In this document: positions 32,415 to 40,462 of the stretch, one piece after another
Position numbering within the stretch: the first letter of the stretch is position 1
Layout of the letters: every line of letters begins with the position of its first letter
NCBI RefSeq assembly: GCF_018283645.1
Contig: NZ_JAGSXH010000052.1
Location: 1-40,462, forward strand
Length of the DNA stretch: 40,462 nucleotides
From: Actinocrinis puniceicyclus
GTDB taxonomy: Bacteria; Actinomycetota; Actinomycetes; Streptomycetales; Catenulisporaceae
Reading direction: 5' to 3'
Position numbers and translations under genes: made by a program
The notes under the pieces: generated by a model
The model's input: only the letters and a program-made list of their open reading frames with translations
Told to the model about the DNA's origin: nothing
Database searches by the model: none

Positions 32415-32449
32415 TTGACCGGCGCGTATGGCGTCAAGTAGCCTACTTG
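32415..32449 (+). promoter_or_regulatory. Promoter of rplM-rpsI overlapped by a palindrome
   Basis: TTGACC (32415-32420), 18 bp, TAGCCT (32439-32444) is a good promoter. A perfect palindrome CAAGTAG-C-CTACTTG (32435-32449) covers the -10, so a bound dimer would block RNA polymerase. The predicted leader is about 175 nt. Confidence 0.55.
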
Positions 32450-32625
32450 CGTTTGTGTTCCGCGTTTCGCCGCTTTCTCGCGGCGCGCGCCCGGACTTCG
32501 GCGGTCGTTTTCGACGGCGTCAGGCGAAGAAACCGGGAGGGCACGGTGCCTGATGCCGTAGGCGTCCCGGTGCGTGCCTACGGATCCCAAGACCAGGCAT
32601 TCCATCATCGAGTGAAGGCGATCCC

Positions 32626-33069
32626 GTGTCCACGTACACCCCCAAGCCCGGCGAGGTCGAGCAGAAGTGGTACGTCATCGACGCCGCTGACGTCGTCCTC
32701 GGTCGGCTCGCCAGCCAGACGGCCATCCTCCTGCGGGGCAAGCACAAGCCGCAGTTCGCGCCGCACGTGGACACCGGTGACTTCGTCATCATCGTCAACG
32801 CCGACAAGGTCTACCTGTCCGGCAACAAGCGCGAGGACAAGTTGGCCTACCGGCACTCCGGTTACCCGGGCGGTCTGCGCTCCGTCAAGTACGGCGACCT
32901 GATCGACAAGGACTCCCGCAAGGCCGTCGAGAAGGCCGTGCGCGGCATGTTGCCGAAGAACACCCTGGGCCGCCAGATGCTCAAGAAGCTGAAGGTCTAC
33001 GGCGGTCCCACGCATCCGCACGCCGCGCAGAGGCCCGAGCCGTTCGAGCTGTCCCAGGTCGCGCAGTAA
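32626..33069 (+). CDS. rplM: 50S ribosomal protein L13
   Basis: 147 residues from GTG 32626 (GAAGGCG upstream). It has [48 protein letters not shown], and [23 protein letters not shown]13 is an early 50S assembly protein; with rpsI it forms a conserved two-gene operon. rpsI follows after 47 bp. Confidence 0.97.
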   Translation: MSTYTPKPGEVEQKWYVIDAADVVLGRLASQTAILLRGKHKPQFAPHVDTGDFVIIVNADKVYLSGNKREDKLAYRHSGYPGGLRSVKYGDLIDKDSRKAVEKAVRGMLPKNTLGRQMLKKLKVYGGPTHPHAAQRPEPFELSQVAQ

Positions 33070-33116
33070 ACACTGCCGCTAACAATCTTTCCCGATCTAC
33101 AAAGGAGTTCGCGGCT

Positions 33117-33620
33117 GTGTCTGAACTGACCGCCGACATCGAGGCCGAAGCCTTCGACGAGGACGACGCCCCCGAGAGCTACACCACCGAGAGCGCGCCG
33201 GCCGCCGCGCCGACCCGTCAGCTGCCCGCCGCCGTGGCCGCCTCCGGCACCGGCCGGCGCAAGGAGGCGGTGGCCCGGGTGCGCATCGTGCCCGGCACCG
33301 GGCAGTGGAAGATCAACGGTCGTTCCCTCGACTCGTACTTCCCGAACAAGGTGCACCAGCAGGAGGTCAACGAGCCCTTCCACGTGCTGGAGCTCGACGG
33401 CCGCTACGACGTGATCGCCCGCATCGACGGCGGCGGCATCTCCGGCCAGGCCGGGGCGCTGCGCCTGGGCATCGCCCGCGCGCTGAACGAGGCCGATCTG
33501 GAGACGAACCGGCCGACCCTGAAGAAGGCCGGCTTCCTGACCCGCGACGCCCGGGTCAAGGAGCGCAAGAAGGCCGGTCTCAAGAAGGCCCGCAAGGCTC
33601 CGCAGTACAGCAAGCGCTAA
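33117..33620 (+). CDS. rpsI: 30S ribosomal protein S9 with an acidic N-terminus
   Basis: 167 residues against 130 in E. coli. The core starts near residue 44 ([14 protein letters not shown]) and keeps [20 protein letters not shown] and the end [12 protein letters not shown], whose last Arg touches P-site tRNA. The first 40 residues are acidic and Ala/Pro-rich. The GTG start at 33117 has AAAGGAG (33101-33107). Acidic extensions are common on actinobacterial S9. Confidence 0.96.
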   Translation: MSELTADIEAEAFDEDDAPESYTTESAPAAAPTRQLPAAVAASGTGRRKEAVARVRIVPGTGQWKINGRSLDSYFPNKVHQQEVNEPFHVLELDGRYDVIARIDGGGISGQAGALRLGIARALNEADLETNRPTLKKAGFLTRDARVKERKKAGLKKARKAPQYSKR

Positions 33621-33743
33621 GCGCCGATCCGGCGCGGGGCCCGCCACGACCCCGCCGTGCGCTCCTCGCGTACGGTGGGGTTGTTCGTTTCCGCGCCCGG
33701 CAACGGAAATGACCCACACGTCCATCTCTTGGGGGTACGGACC

Positions 33744-35093
33744 ATGGCCCGACTCTTCGGCACCGACGGCGTGCGCGGACTCGCCAATCGCGAGCTGACC
33801 GCGCAGTTGGCGCTCGACCTGTCGGTCGCCGCCGCGCATGTCCTTGCCGAACGGGGCACCTTCGCCGGGCATCGGCCGCGGGCCGTGGTCGGCCGTGATC
33901 CGCGCGCCTCGGGGGAGTTCCTTGAGGCGGCGGTGTCCGCGGGTCTGGCGTCCGCGGGCGTGGACGTGCTGCGGGTCGGCGTGCTGCCGACTCCGGCGGT
34001 CGCCCACCTGACCGAGGTGCTCGGCGTGGACCTGGGCGTGATGCTGTCCGCGAGTCACAATCCCGCTCCCGACAACGGGATCAAGTTCTTCTCCCGCGGC
34101 GGCCTGAAGCTGGCCGACGAGGTCGAGGAGGCGATCGAGGCCAGGCTCGGCGAGCCGTGGGAGCGTCCCGTCGGCGCCGCGATCGGCCGGATCACGGACC
34201 TGCCGGACGGCGCGGAGCGATACATCGACTACCTGGTCGGCACGGTGCCCAATCGCCTGGACGGCCTGAAGGTGGTCGTGGACGAGGCGAACGGCGCGGC
34301 GTTCCGCGTCTCGCCCGAGGCGCTGCGCAGGCTCGGCGCCGAGGTGGTGGAGATCGGCGTGCGGCCGGACGGCCTGAACATCAACGAGGGCTGCGGCAGC
34401 ACGTACCTGGACCTGCTGCGTTCCGCAGTGCTCGAACACGGCGCGGACGCTGGCATCGCACACGACGGCGACGCGGACCGGTGCCTGGCCGTGGACGCCG
34501 ACGGCGAGGTCGTCGACGGTGATCAGATCATCGCGATCCTCGCGCTGACCCTGCGCGAGCACGGCAGGCTGGCGAAGGACACCGTCGCGGCGACCGTGAT
34601 GGCGAACCTCGGTTTCAAGATAGCGATGGAGCGCGAGGGCGTGCACGTGGTCGAGACGGCGGTCGGCGACCGTTACGTGCTTGAGGCGATGCGCGCCGAC
34701 GGCCTGTCGATCGGCGGCGAGCAGTCGGGGCACGTGATCCTGCTCGAGCACGCGAACACCGGTGACGGCGTGCTGACCGGGCTGCACCTGCTGGCCCGGG
34801 TCGCGGAGAGCGGCAAGCCGCTCGGCGAGCTGGCCGCGGTGATGCGCCGGCTGCCGCAGGTGCTGGTGAACGTCAAGGGCGTGGACAAGTCCCGGGTGCA
34901 CTCCGCGCCGCTGATCAGCGAGGCGGTGCGTGCGGCGGAGACGGAGCTCGGCGCCGCCGGGCGCGTGCTGCTGCGGCCCTCGGGCACCGAGTCGCTGGTG
35001 CGGGTCATGGTCGAGGCGCAGTCGCACGATCTGGCCGAGGCGATCGCGCACCGGCTCGCGGGCGTGGTGCGCGACGAGTTGTCCTCGGCCTGA
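33744..35093 (+). CDS. glmM: Phosphoglucosamine mutase
   Basis: 449 residues from ATG 33744; the frame continues upstream to 33657 but the family begins [15 protein letters not shown]. It converts glucosamine-6-phosphate to glucosamine-1-phosphate for UDP-GlcNAc. The phosphoserine is Ser104 in [12 protein letters not shown]; the metal loop is DGDADR (Asp241, 243, 245); the sugar loop GGEQSGH and the phosphate loop RPSGTES are intact. It follows rpsI in the usual actinobacterial order and ends 9 bp from a convergent methyltransferase gene. Confidence 0.96.
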   Translation: MARLFGTDGVRGLANRELTAQLALDLSVAAAHVLAERGTFAGHRPRAVVGRDPRASGEFLEAAVSAGLASAGVDVLRVGVLPTPAVAHLTEVLGVDLGVMLSASHNPAPDNGIKFFSRGGLKLADEVEEAIEARLGEPWERPVGAAIGRITDLPDGAERYIDYLVGTVPNRLDGLKVVVDEANGAAFRVSPEALRRLGAEVVEIGVRPDGLNINEGCGSTYLDLLRSAVLEHGADAGIAHDGDADRCLAVDADGEVVDGDQIIAILALTLREHGRLAKDTVAATVMANLGFKIAMEREGVHVVETAVGDRYVLEAMRADGLSIGGEQSGHVILLEHANTGDGVLTGLHLLARVAESGKPLGELAAVMRRLPQVLVNVKGVDKSRVHSAPLISEAVRAAETELGAAGRVLLRPSGTESLVRVMVEAQSHDLAEAIAHRLAGVVRDELSSA

Positions 35094-35102
35094 GTTCTCG
35101 GC

Positions 35103-35948
35103 TCACACCCGGCGCAGCCACAACGCGCCGGGTTCCTGACCGCGCAACAGTTGCGGCACCGCTTCAGAGTGCCGGTGCCACAGCCAGGAGCTGAACAGCT
35201 CGATCCGCCATGCCTGGTTGTGGCACAGGAAGGCGTGCACGAGGTAGTCCTCGTTCCAGCTGCGGCCCTCCCGCAGCCACTGCGCCGGATACTCGAACGG
35301 CCAGAAGATGTCGTGTACGTGTACGACGACACCCGGCGCGAGCCGCGGCAGCACGTGCAGGAAGAGCCAGAGGACGTCGGAGCCCGCCTTGGCGACGTGC
35401 GTGGAGTCGATGAACAGCACGTCGCCCGGCTCCAGTTGCGTGAAGACCTCGACCGGCACGTCCTGCACCGGGGCGGCGATGAGCTTCACCTTGTCCTCGG
35501 CGAGCAGCAGCGAGTTGAGCCGGTCCGGGTACGGCTCTATGCACGTCACTTCGAGTGCGGGCAGGTACTGGTCGGCGGTGTCCAGCAGCATCGCGGTGGA
35601 GAACCCGGCGCCCACCTCGATCACGCGGCGCGGCTTGAGGTGGCGGACGAACGCACGGTAGACCAGTGCGTCGGCGGCTTCGTACATGCTGTTCCCAGAG
35701 CCCGCGCCGGCGCGGTACCGCCGGTAGGGCGCCTCTTCGAACAGCGGCAGCAGCGTGCCGAACAGCTCAAGCTGCGCGGGCTCACGCAGATCGACGCCTG
35801 GCAGTTCGGTGATCGTCGAGAGCCCTCGTGCCACGTCGGCCGGCCCGTTGACCGGCGAGTAGAAGTGGCCGTTCGGCACGAACGGCGGCTGCGACACCGC
35901 GCCGCCGGCGGCGCGCAGTGTCCGGACGGTGCGCCGCAGCACGCTCAC
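35103..35948 (-). CDS. Class I SAM-dependent methyltransferase
   Basis: 281 residues from GTG 35948. The SAM-binding motif is RVIEVGAGFSTAMLL (109-122), the acidic ribose-binding residue is Glu138 (CIEPYP), and LFIDSTHV (Asp181) and VHVHDIFWP (His212, Asp213) correspond to late strands with possible metal ligands, as in the Methyltransf_24 group. The substrate is unknown; relatives often modify sugars or natural products. The N-terminal 85 residues, with YRRYRAGAGSGNSMY, precede the fold. It converges with glmM and has no operon partner. Confidence 0.8.
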   Translation of the reverse strand: MSVLRRTVRTLRAAGGAVSQPPFVPNGHFYSPVNGPADVARGLSTITELPGVDLREPAQLELFGTLLPLFEEAPYRRYRAGAGSGNSMYEAADALVYRAFVRHLKPRRVIEVGAGFSTAMLLDTADQYLPALEVTCIEPYPDRLNSLLLAEDKVKLIAAPVQDVPVEVFTQLEPGDVLFIDSTHVAKAGSDVLWLFLHVLPRLAPGVVVHVHDIFWPFEYPAQWLREGRSWNEDYLVHAFLCHNQAWRIELFSSWLWHRHSEAVPQLLRGQEPGALWLRRV

Positions 35949-36065
35949 GCCGGTTCCTCGTTCACGGTGGTTTCTCCCCCTTCGGCCTGATCCCCTCGCG
36001 GGCGCCCGGCGGCCTGGCGTGCGCTGCTAAGAACTGTGCCATAACCGCTGCGCGCCGGGGCCCCT

Positions 36066-36100
36066 TTGGCCGAGTTGGCCGAGTTGGCCGCGTTGGCGGG
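36066..36100. repeat. 9-bp tandem repeat (TTGGCCGAG), nearly four copies
   Basis: Copies at 36066, 36075, 36084 and 36093, the last two with changes. They lie in the 279-bp spacer between the methyltransferase and the DUF1801 gene. The reading frame of the latter is open across it, but no ribosome-binding site supports a start there. Nothing else is seen in the spacer apart from a possible -10, TAGCAT (36182-36187). Confidence 0.7.
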
Positions 36101-36227
36101 GCGGGCGCGCGGCGCGTACGGCGCGCGGGCTCCCGGCCGCGATCGGTTCGTTTTCGAGAAGCCGCCTCGAGCGGTGGTCTCTAGCATGAGGACATCAACC
36201 TGGAGGTTCGCAGAGAGGAAACCCGCG

Positions 36228-36695
36228 ATGAGCGCCACCAAGAAGTCCGCGGACGCGGCCGGGCAGACGTTCGAGGGCTTCTCGGACGAGGAACGGGCCG
36301 CGATGAAGGAGCACGCCCGGGAGCTGAAGTCCGCGGCGCGCCGCGGTCCTCGCGCCACCAAGGCCGACGGGGAGAGCGACGTACTCGCGAAGATCGCCGA
36401 GATGGTGGAACCGGACCGCTCGATGGCCGATCGGATTCACGCCCTCGTCAAGGTCCACGCGCCACAGCTGACGCCGAGGCTCTGGTACGGGATGCCCGCT
36501 TACGCGAAAGACGGCAAGATCGTCTGTTTCTTCCAGACCTCACAGAAGTTCAAGACCAGGTACTCGACGCTCGGCTTCAACGACGCGGCGAGGCTCGACG
36601 AGGGCACCATGTGGCCGACCGCCTTCGCCCTGACGGAGCTGACCGCGGCCGACGAGGCCCGGATCGGCGCGCTGCTGACGCGGGCGGTGAGCTGA
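36228..36695 (+). CDS. DUF1801 domain protein (YdhG-like)
   Basis: 155 residues from ATG 36228, with GAGAGGAA (36213-36220) upstream. The DUF1801 fold covers about residues 60-153: [38 protein letters not shown], then the family's basic and aromatic segments. The N-terminal 55 residues are polar with a predicted helix. Proteins with this fold resemble frataxin and YdhG, but the role in bacteria is not settled. Soluble and cytoplasmic. A possible -10 (TAGCAT, 36182-36187) would give a short leader. Confidence 0.8.
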   Translation: MSATKKSADAAGQTFEGFSDEERAAMKEHARELKSAARRGPRATKADGESDVLAKIAEMVEPDRSMADRIHALVKVHAPQLTPRLWYGMPAYAKDGKIVCFFQTSQKFKTRYSTLGFNDAARLDEGTMWPTAFALTELTAADEARIGALLTRAVS

Positions 36696-36725
36696 TCCGG
36701 ACGCCCTGAGCGGACTCACCGGTGA

Positions 36726-37445
36726 TCACGCGTCGCCGGTGAGGGTGAAGGAACGCAGCCGGTTGCCCGCGGCGGCGAGGGTCGCGACGGTCGCGATCGC
36801 GGCCAGGACCAGCGCCGTGCCGACGGTCAGGTGCGCGTCGAGCGCGTCGTCCTTCGCCACCGAATTCGCCAGAGCCAGCGAGTACTGCTCCGCGGACAGG
36901 TACTTGGCGCCGGACACCAGGTTCGTGACCACGCCCTCCCAGACCGCCACGTACGCCAGCGCGAACGCGACCGGGTGCCGCGTCACCGTCGAGATCAGCA
37001 CGAAGACCGCGGTGTACACGATCGAGCCGAGGACCGCGCCCAGTCCCAGGCCGAACGCGAAGGCCCCGGCCCGCCCGCTGGCGATGAGCGCGGCGACGAA
37101 CTCCGGGACCGCCGCGAAAAGCATCGTCACGCCGGCCGCGACGACCGCCTTCGTCAGCACGATCGACTCGCGGCGCACGGGCGTCGCCAGCAGGTGCAGG
37201 ATCGAGCTGTCGTCGATCTCCGCGCCGAGCACGGACGTGCCGATGATCAGGGCGGTGAGCGGGAGCAGGGCACTGAAACCGACGCGGCCGAGCACCTCGG
37301 CGGGCCAGCTGGTCGACGCGGCGTGGTCCGCCTTGAGCGCCAGGGTGATGATGAGCAGCACCGCGGCGGGCAGCGCGAGCAGGAAGACCCGCTTGCGGCC
37401 GAGCAGCGCGCGCAGCGTGATTCCGGCGATGGTGGGATTGAACAT
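36726..37445 (-). CDS. ABC transporter permease (ABC-2 type)
   Basis: 239 residues with six hydrophobic segments (about 20-37, 55-73, 102-122, 128-150, 158-174, 206-226). LGAEIDDSSILHLLATPVRRESIVLTKAVVA is the ABC-2 permease pattern in the first cytoplasmic loop. It is the last gene of a four-gene minus-strand operon; its ATG is 2 bp after the stop of the ATPase gene, which pairs with it. The substrate is unknown. Confidence 0.8.
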   Translation of the reverse strand: MFNPTIAGITLRALLGRKRVFLLALPAAVLLIITLALKADHAASTSWPAEVLGRVGFSALLPLTALIIGTSVLGAEIDDSSILHLLATPVRRESIVLTKAVVAAGVTMLFAAVPEFVAALIASGRAGAFAFGLGLGAVLGSIVYTAVFVLISTVTRHPVAFALAYVAVWEGVVTNLVSGAKYLSAEQYSLALANSVAKDDALDAHLTVGTALVLAAIATVATLAAAGNRLRSFTLTGDA

Positions 37446-37447
37446 CG

Positions 37448-38407
37448 TTACGCTCCCACAAGGTATGCGAAGACTGATTCAAGGGATTCGTCCGCGGGGA
37501 TGACCTCCCGCAGGCCCACCCCCGCGTCGCGGCTCACCGCGGCCAGTTGCCGGGTGAAGGAACCATGGTCGCTCGCGTGCACTTCCACGCCGCCCGGCGT
37601 CAGGCTGACGCCCTGGACCGCCTGGGTGCCGATAAGTGCACGAGCGAGCGCCCGGTCGTCGGTCGTGCGTACCAGGAACACGTGCGGCCGGTTGGTCATC
37701 AGCCGCCTGATGCTGCGGTAGTCGCCCGACGCAGCCAAGCGTCCGGCGACGACGACCTGAACGGTGTCGGCCAGCCTCTCGACCTCTTCGAGGATGTGCG
37801 AGGAGAACAGGATGACGCGGCCGGCCTGTCCCAGACCGCTCAGCAGGTCCATCATGTGCAGCCGCTGGCGCGGGTCCATCCCGTTGAACGGCTCGTCGAG
37901 CAGGAGCACTCGCGGGTCGTGCACGAGCGCCGCCGCGACCTTCGCGCGTTGGCGCATGCCCTTGGAGTAGGTCTCGATCGGGCGGTCGGCCGCCTCGGCG
38001 AGTTCGACCATGTCCAGGGCTCGTTCGGCCGCGGCCCGCGGATTCGGCAGCTTGTGCAGCTTCGCGGAGGCGGTGACGAACTCCCGCGCGGTGAGGAACG
38101 CGTACACCGAGTCGCGTTCCGGCACCAGGCCCACGGTGCGGAAGACCTCGACATTGCGCCACGGTGCGGCGCCGCCGATCGTGACTGTGCCGCGGGACGG
38201 TTCGAGGAACCCGGACATCATGTGCAGCAGCGTCGACTTCCCGGCGCCGTTGGGCCCGAGCAGACCGGTCACGCCGGGACCGAGGGTCATGCTGATGTCG
38301 TTGACCGCGACCACGTTGCCGTACCAGCGGGTGGCGTTGCGCAGTTCGATCAGGGACGCGGCGGCCGCGGCCGCGGTGGTCGTCGCCGAGGTGGATGTGG
38401 TTGTCAT
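37448..38407 (-). CDS. ABC transporter ATP-binding protein
   Basis: 319 residues. Walker A is GPNGAGKST (51-59), the signature reads YSKGM (147-151), Walker B is LLLDEP with Asp171 and Glu172, and the H-loop is His204. The Q-loop Gln is replaced by Glu (VPERDS, Glu97), as in many ABC-2 ATPases. The first 18 residues are Thr/Ala-rich; after residue 215 a C-terminal domain of about 100 residues follows. Its ATG overlaps the upstream permease gene by 4 bp (ATGA). Couples ATP hydrolysis to the permease pair of the operon. Confidence 0.9.
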   Translation of the reverse strand: MTTTSTSATTTAAAAAASLIELRNATRWYGNVVAVNDISMTLGPGVTGLLGPNGAGKSTLLHMMSGFLEPSRGTVTIGGAAPWRNVEVFRTVGLVPERDSVYAFLTAREFVTASAKLHKLPNPRAAAERALDMVELAEAADRPIETYSKGMRQRAKVAAALVHDPRVLLLDEPFNGMDPRQRLHMMDLLSGLGQAGRVILFSSHILEEVERLADTVQVVVAGRLAASGDYRSIRRLMTNRPHVFLVRTTDDRALARALIGTQAVQGVSLTPGGVEVHASDHGSFTRQLAAVSRDAGVGLREVIPADESLESVFAYLVGA

Positions 38408-39417
38408 GCGACGCCGACCTTCCGGTAGCGCAGGAACAGGCCGCCCGTGGTCAGGCCGGTCAGGACGATGAGTTCGAAGGCGTACAGCGCTCCGGCGTTC
38501 CCCGGGTCGGGCATCTGGCCGTCGGTCGCGTTGAGCGCCCAGACCCGGGTGCCCTCGACCAGGCGCAGCGGGTCGGCGAGGCCACCGTAGCGGGCGACCG
38601 AGTCGTAGGTCCTGGTGAGGCGGAACGGCGGCGGCTCGTCCGGATTTCCCGGCTGCGACCCGATCGTGATTCCCGGCTGCGACCCGTCCGCAATTCCGCG
38701 CGGCGGTACCGGTTGTGCCTGTTCGATGCCGGCGGCCGGGGTGAGATGGGTGCCCGCCGACTCGAGCACGTGCGAGACCGCGCTCGTGGCGAGGAACAGG
38801 ATCGCGATGGCCCCGGTCACGATCGCGCGGCGCCCCGTCATCGAGCCGATCAGCAGGGCCAGCGGCGCGAAGGCGAGCCCGTAGGCCAGCGCGACCAGCA
38901 GACCCGGCACCAGCGCCCTGGTCTGATTCCAGACCCCTGATCCGCTGGTGCTCGACGCGATGATGCCCAGGTACATCACCAGCAGCGGCAGCGCCTCGAA
39001 CAGCAGGATCGCGCAGGCCAGGGCGAGCAGTTTCGCCAGCGGGTAGTCGCCGCGGCGCAGCGGCCGGGAGAAGTACAGCGGGAGTGTGTGGTGCCGCAGG
39101 TCGCGGGAGACCAGTTCCGGCGCGGCCACGGCCACGAAGACGATCAGGAACAGCGACATGCTGTCGGCGTAGTGCGCGTAGGTCAGCACCGGATCGCCGC
39201 CGACCGACGCCACCTTGTAGATCGAGATCGCGGCCGGCAGCAGCATCGCGGTGAAACAGGCCAGCGGGATGATCCGGGCCCGGGCGCCGCGGCCGAAACC
39301 GAACGCCGAACGCAGGCTGAACCAGAAGAGCGAGCGCAGGATGTGGGCGCGGCCCAGCCGCGGGCCGGTGTACGGCTTGTAGCCGATGTCGTGGATGACA
39401 CTGTCGGTGGTGGTCAC
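38404..39417 (-). CDS. ABC transporter permease (ABC-2 type)
   Basis: 337 residues with about six hydrophobic segments. SRDLRHHTLPLYFSRPLRRGDYPLAKLLA is the ABC-2 cytoplasmic loop. An extracytoplasmic loop of about 70 residues before the last helix has a duplicated GSQPG unit, caused by a 24-bp tandem repeat in the DNA. The GTG start overlaps the upstream ATPase stop by 4 bp and its own stop overlaps the next ATPase start by 4 bp. The N-terminus (IGYKPYTGPRLGR) is typical of the family in actinobacteria. Confidence 0.82.
   Translation of the reverse strand: MTTTDSVIHDIGYKPYTGPRLGRAHILRSLFWFSLRSAFGFGRGARARIIPLACFTAMLLPAAISIYKVASVGGDPVLTYAHYADSMSLFLIVFVAVAAPELVSRDLRHHTLPLYFSRPLRRGDYPLAKLLALACAILLFEALPLLVMYLGIIASSTSGSGVWNQTRALVPGLLVALAYGLAFAPLALLIGSMTGRRAIVTGAIAILFLATSAVSHVLESAGTHLTPAAGIEQAQPVPPRGIADGSQPGITIGSQPGNPDEPPPFRLTRTYDSVARYGGLADPLRLVEGTRVWALNATDGQMPDPGNAGALYAFELIVLTGLTTGGLFLRYRKVGVA
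38646..38686. repeat. 24-bp period tandem duplication within a permease gene
   Basis: TTCCCGGCTGCGACCCG occurs at 38646-38662 and again at 38670-38686. It is in frame and doubles an eight-residue unit (GSQPG plus three) in the outer loop of the permease. Confidence 0.85.
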
Positions 39418-40352
39418 GGCTGCGGCTCCGCTACGTGGGCGAGATCGGTCGGCTGGCGGGCGGAGAAGAGTTCCTCGACGTGGTGGCGGCGTTGTTCCAT
39501 CCGGTTGAGCGGCAGGCCCAGGTCGGCGACCGCGTCCCGGACCAGGTCGAACACGCCGTCGTCGGCGACCGGGATGAGCAGCGCCCGGTTCTCCGGGTGG
39601 ACGGTCAGGCCGTGCGCGCCCAGGTGCGCGGCCAGGCGGTCGGCGCCCTCCTCCACCTCGACGGCCAGCCAGGGCACGTTCTGCGTCATGGAGGAGAGCG
39701 TCGCGGCGCGCAGCAGCCGGCCGCCCTCGATCGCGATCAACTGGTCGCAGATCCGCTCGATCTCGCTGAGCAGGTGCGAGGCCACCACGACCGCGATGCC
39801 GAACTCGGTGCCGATCCGGTGGATCAGCGCCAGCATCGCGTCCCGCCCGGCCGGGTCCAGGCCGTTGGTGGGTTCGTCGAGCAGCAGCAGGCCCGGGTCG
39901 CCGACCAGGGCCTGCGCCAGCTTGACGCGCTGCTTCATGCCGGTGGAGAAGGTGCCGATCTGCCGGTAGCGCTCCTCGTGCAGCCCGACGTGCCGCAGCG
40001 CCTCGGCGGCCTGTTCCTTCGCGGCGGTGGCGGGCAGCCCGGTCATCCGGCCCAGGTGGGTGACGAACTCGGTGGCGCTCACGTCCGGGGGCAGGCAGTC
40101 GTGTTCGGGCATGTAGCCGACCCGGGCCCGGATCAGCTCACCGTCGGTGCGGGTGTCGTGACCCAGCACGCGCGCGGTGCCGTCGCTCGGCGGCAGCAGG
40201 CCGAGCAGGATCTTGATCAAGGTGGACTTGCCGGCGCCGTTCGCGCCCACCAGGCCGGTGATCCCGGGTTCGACGGACACGGTGAGCCCGGCGAGCGCGG
40301 TCACCCCGCCCGGGTAGCGTTTGCCGAGGTCTTGCGTCTCGATGACTGACAC
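39414..40352 (-). CDS. ABC transporter ATP-binding protein
   Basis: 312 residues from GTG 40352; a TTG at 40391 would add 13 residues without homology. Walker A is GANGAGKST (36-44), signature FSTGM (135-139), Walker B LLLLDEP (Asp159, Glu160), with an E-loop RVGYMPEHDCLPPD in place of a Gln Q-loop. It is the first gene of the four-gene operon. A TACGGT hexamer ends 6 bases before the GTG, so the mRNA may be leaderless. The sequence resembles NatA/bacitracin-type ATPases, and its 3' end overlaps the permease start (GTGA). Confidence 0.9.
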   Translation of the reverse strand: MSVIETQDLGKRYPGGVTALAGLTVSVEPGITGLVGANGAGKSTLIKILLGLLPPSDGTARVLGHDTRTDGELIRARVGYMPEHDCLPPDVSATEFVTHLGRMTGLPATAAKEQAAEALRHVGLHEERYRQIGTFSTGMKQRVKLAQALVGDPGLLLLDEPTNGLDPAGRDAMLALIHRIGTEFGIAVVVASHLLSEIERICDQLIAIEGGRLLRAATLSSMTQNVPWLAVEVEEGADRLAAHLGAHGLTVHPENRALLIPVADDGVFDLVRDAVADLGLPLNRMEQRRHHVEELFSARQPTDLAHVAEPQP

Positions 40353-40462
40353 GCGGACACCGTAGTGCGCCGGGGCGCCGTGCGGCGTCAATTCCCGGGC
40401 TGGTTCTTCGTGTCCGTCTCAGGGATGACGGCCCCTGAGTCGGGCTAAGGGTGGGCTTGGGG
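40353..40462. other. Right edge: non-coding, promoter side of the ABC operon
   Basis: No gene is seen. It has a minus-strand TACGGT (40364-40359) just before the ABC gene start and an inverted repeat CTCAGGG (40418-40424) / CCCTGAG (40433-40439). Confidence 0.35.

Noticed and set aside
1-40462. tRNA, rRNA, CRISPR arrays, insertion sequences
   Set aside because: No cloverleaf, no repeat-spacer array and no transposase or integrase-like frames were recognised on either strand.

Overview
This is a high-GC actinobacterial chromosome segment. The canonical S10-spc-alpha ribosomal-protein order, a C+ (zinc) S14 and L36, the RpoA N-terminus (MLIAQRP, TTG start), a mycosin-like protein, DUF1707, many GTG starts and U-less hairpin terminators all fit a Streptomyces-like or Catenulisporales-like actinomycete. 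The genus cannot be fixed from the sequence alone.

Layout. (1) 1-13,030 is an accessory block of envelope and polysaccharide genes: the tail of a Gly-rich protein and a clan-A glycoside hydrolase with inserted beta domains; a GT-C type membrane glycosyltransferase (2566-4227); a hyaluronan/chitin-synthase-like GT2 synthase translationally coupled to an anchored GH26 hydrolase (6744-4290, minus strand); a mycosin-like membrane protein with a large integral membrane protein overlapping it (7150-10667); and two more exported GH26 proteins (13030-10724, minus strand). (2) 13,639-33,620 is the ribosomal superoperon: rpsJ to rpsQ (S10), rplN to rplO (spc), secY-adk-map, a DUF1707 membrane protein, infA-rpmJ-rpsM-rpsK-rpsD-rpoA-rplQ-truA (alpha), then rplM-rpsI. 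(3) 33,744-40,352 holds glmM, a SAM methyltransferase, a DUF1801 protein and a four-gene ABC transporter operon with two ATPases and two permeases.

How the genes work together. The central block supplies about half of the ribosomal proteins plus the Sec channel, adenylate kinase, methionine aminopeptidase, IF-1 and the RNA polymerase alpha subunit. glmM feeds UDP-GlcNAc synthesis. The left block looks like a polymer factory: a processive membrane synthase, a coupled hydrolase of the kind that trims polymer during export, and further hydrolases and sugar-transfer membrane proteins. The polymer itself is not identified.

Most unusual observations. The mycosin-like protein has lost all three subtilase catalytic residues, and the aligned D, H, S positions read S, D, H, so it is probably a pseudoprotease. 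The spacers before rplN, rpsH and rpoA hold strong stem-loops; one sits directly on the rpsH ribosome-binding site, and a perfect 18-bp palindrome abuts the rpoA Shine-Dalgarno. Palindromic or repeated operator-like sites also lie at the rplM promoter and upstream of the GT2 and one GH26 gene. These are candidate regulatory elements read by eye; none has been folded or searched.
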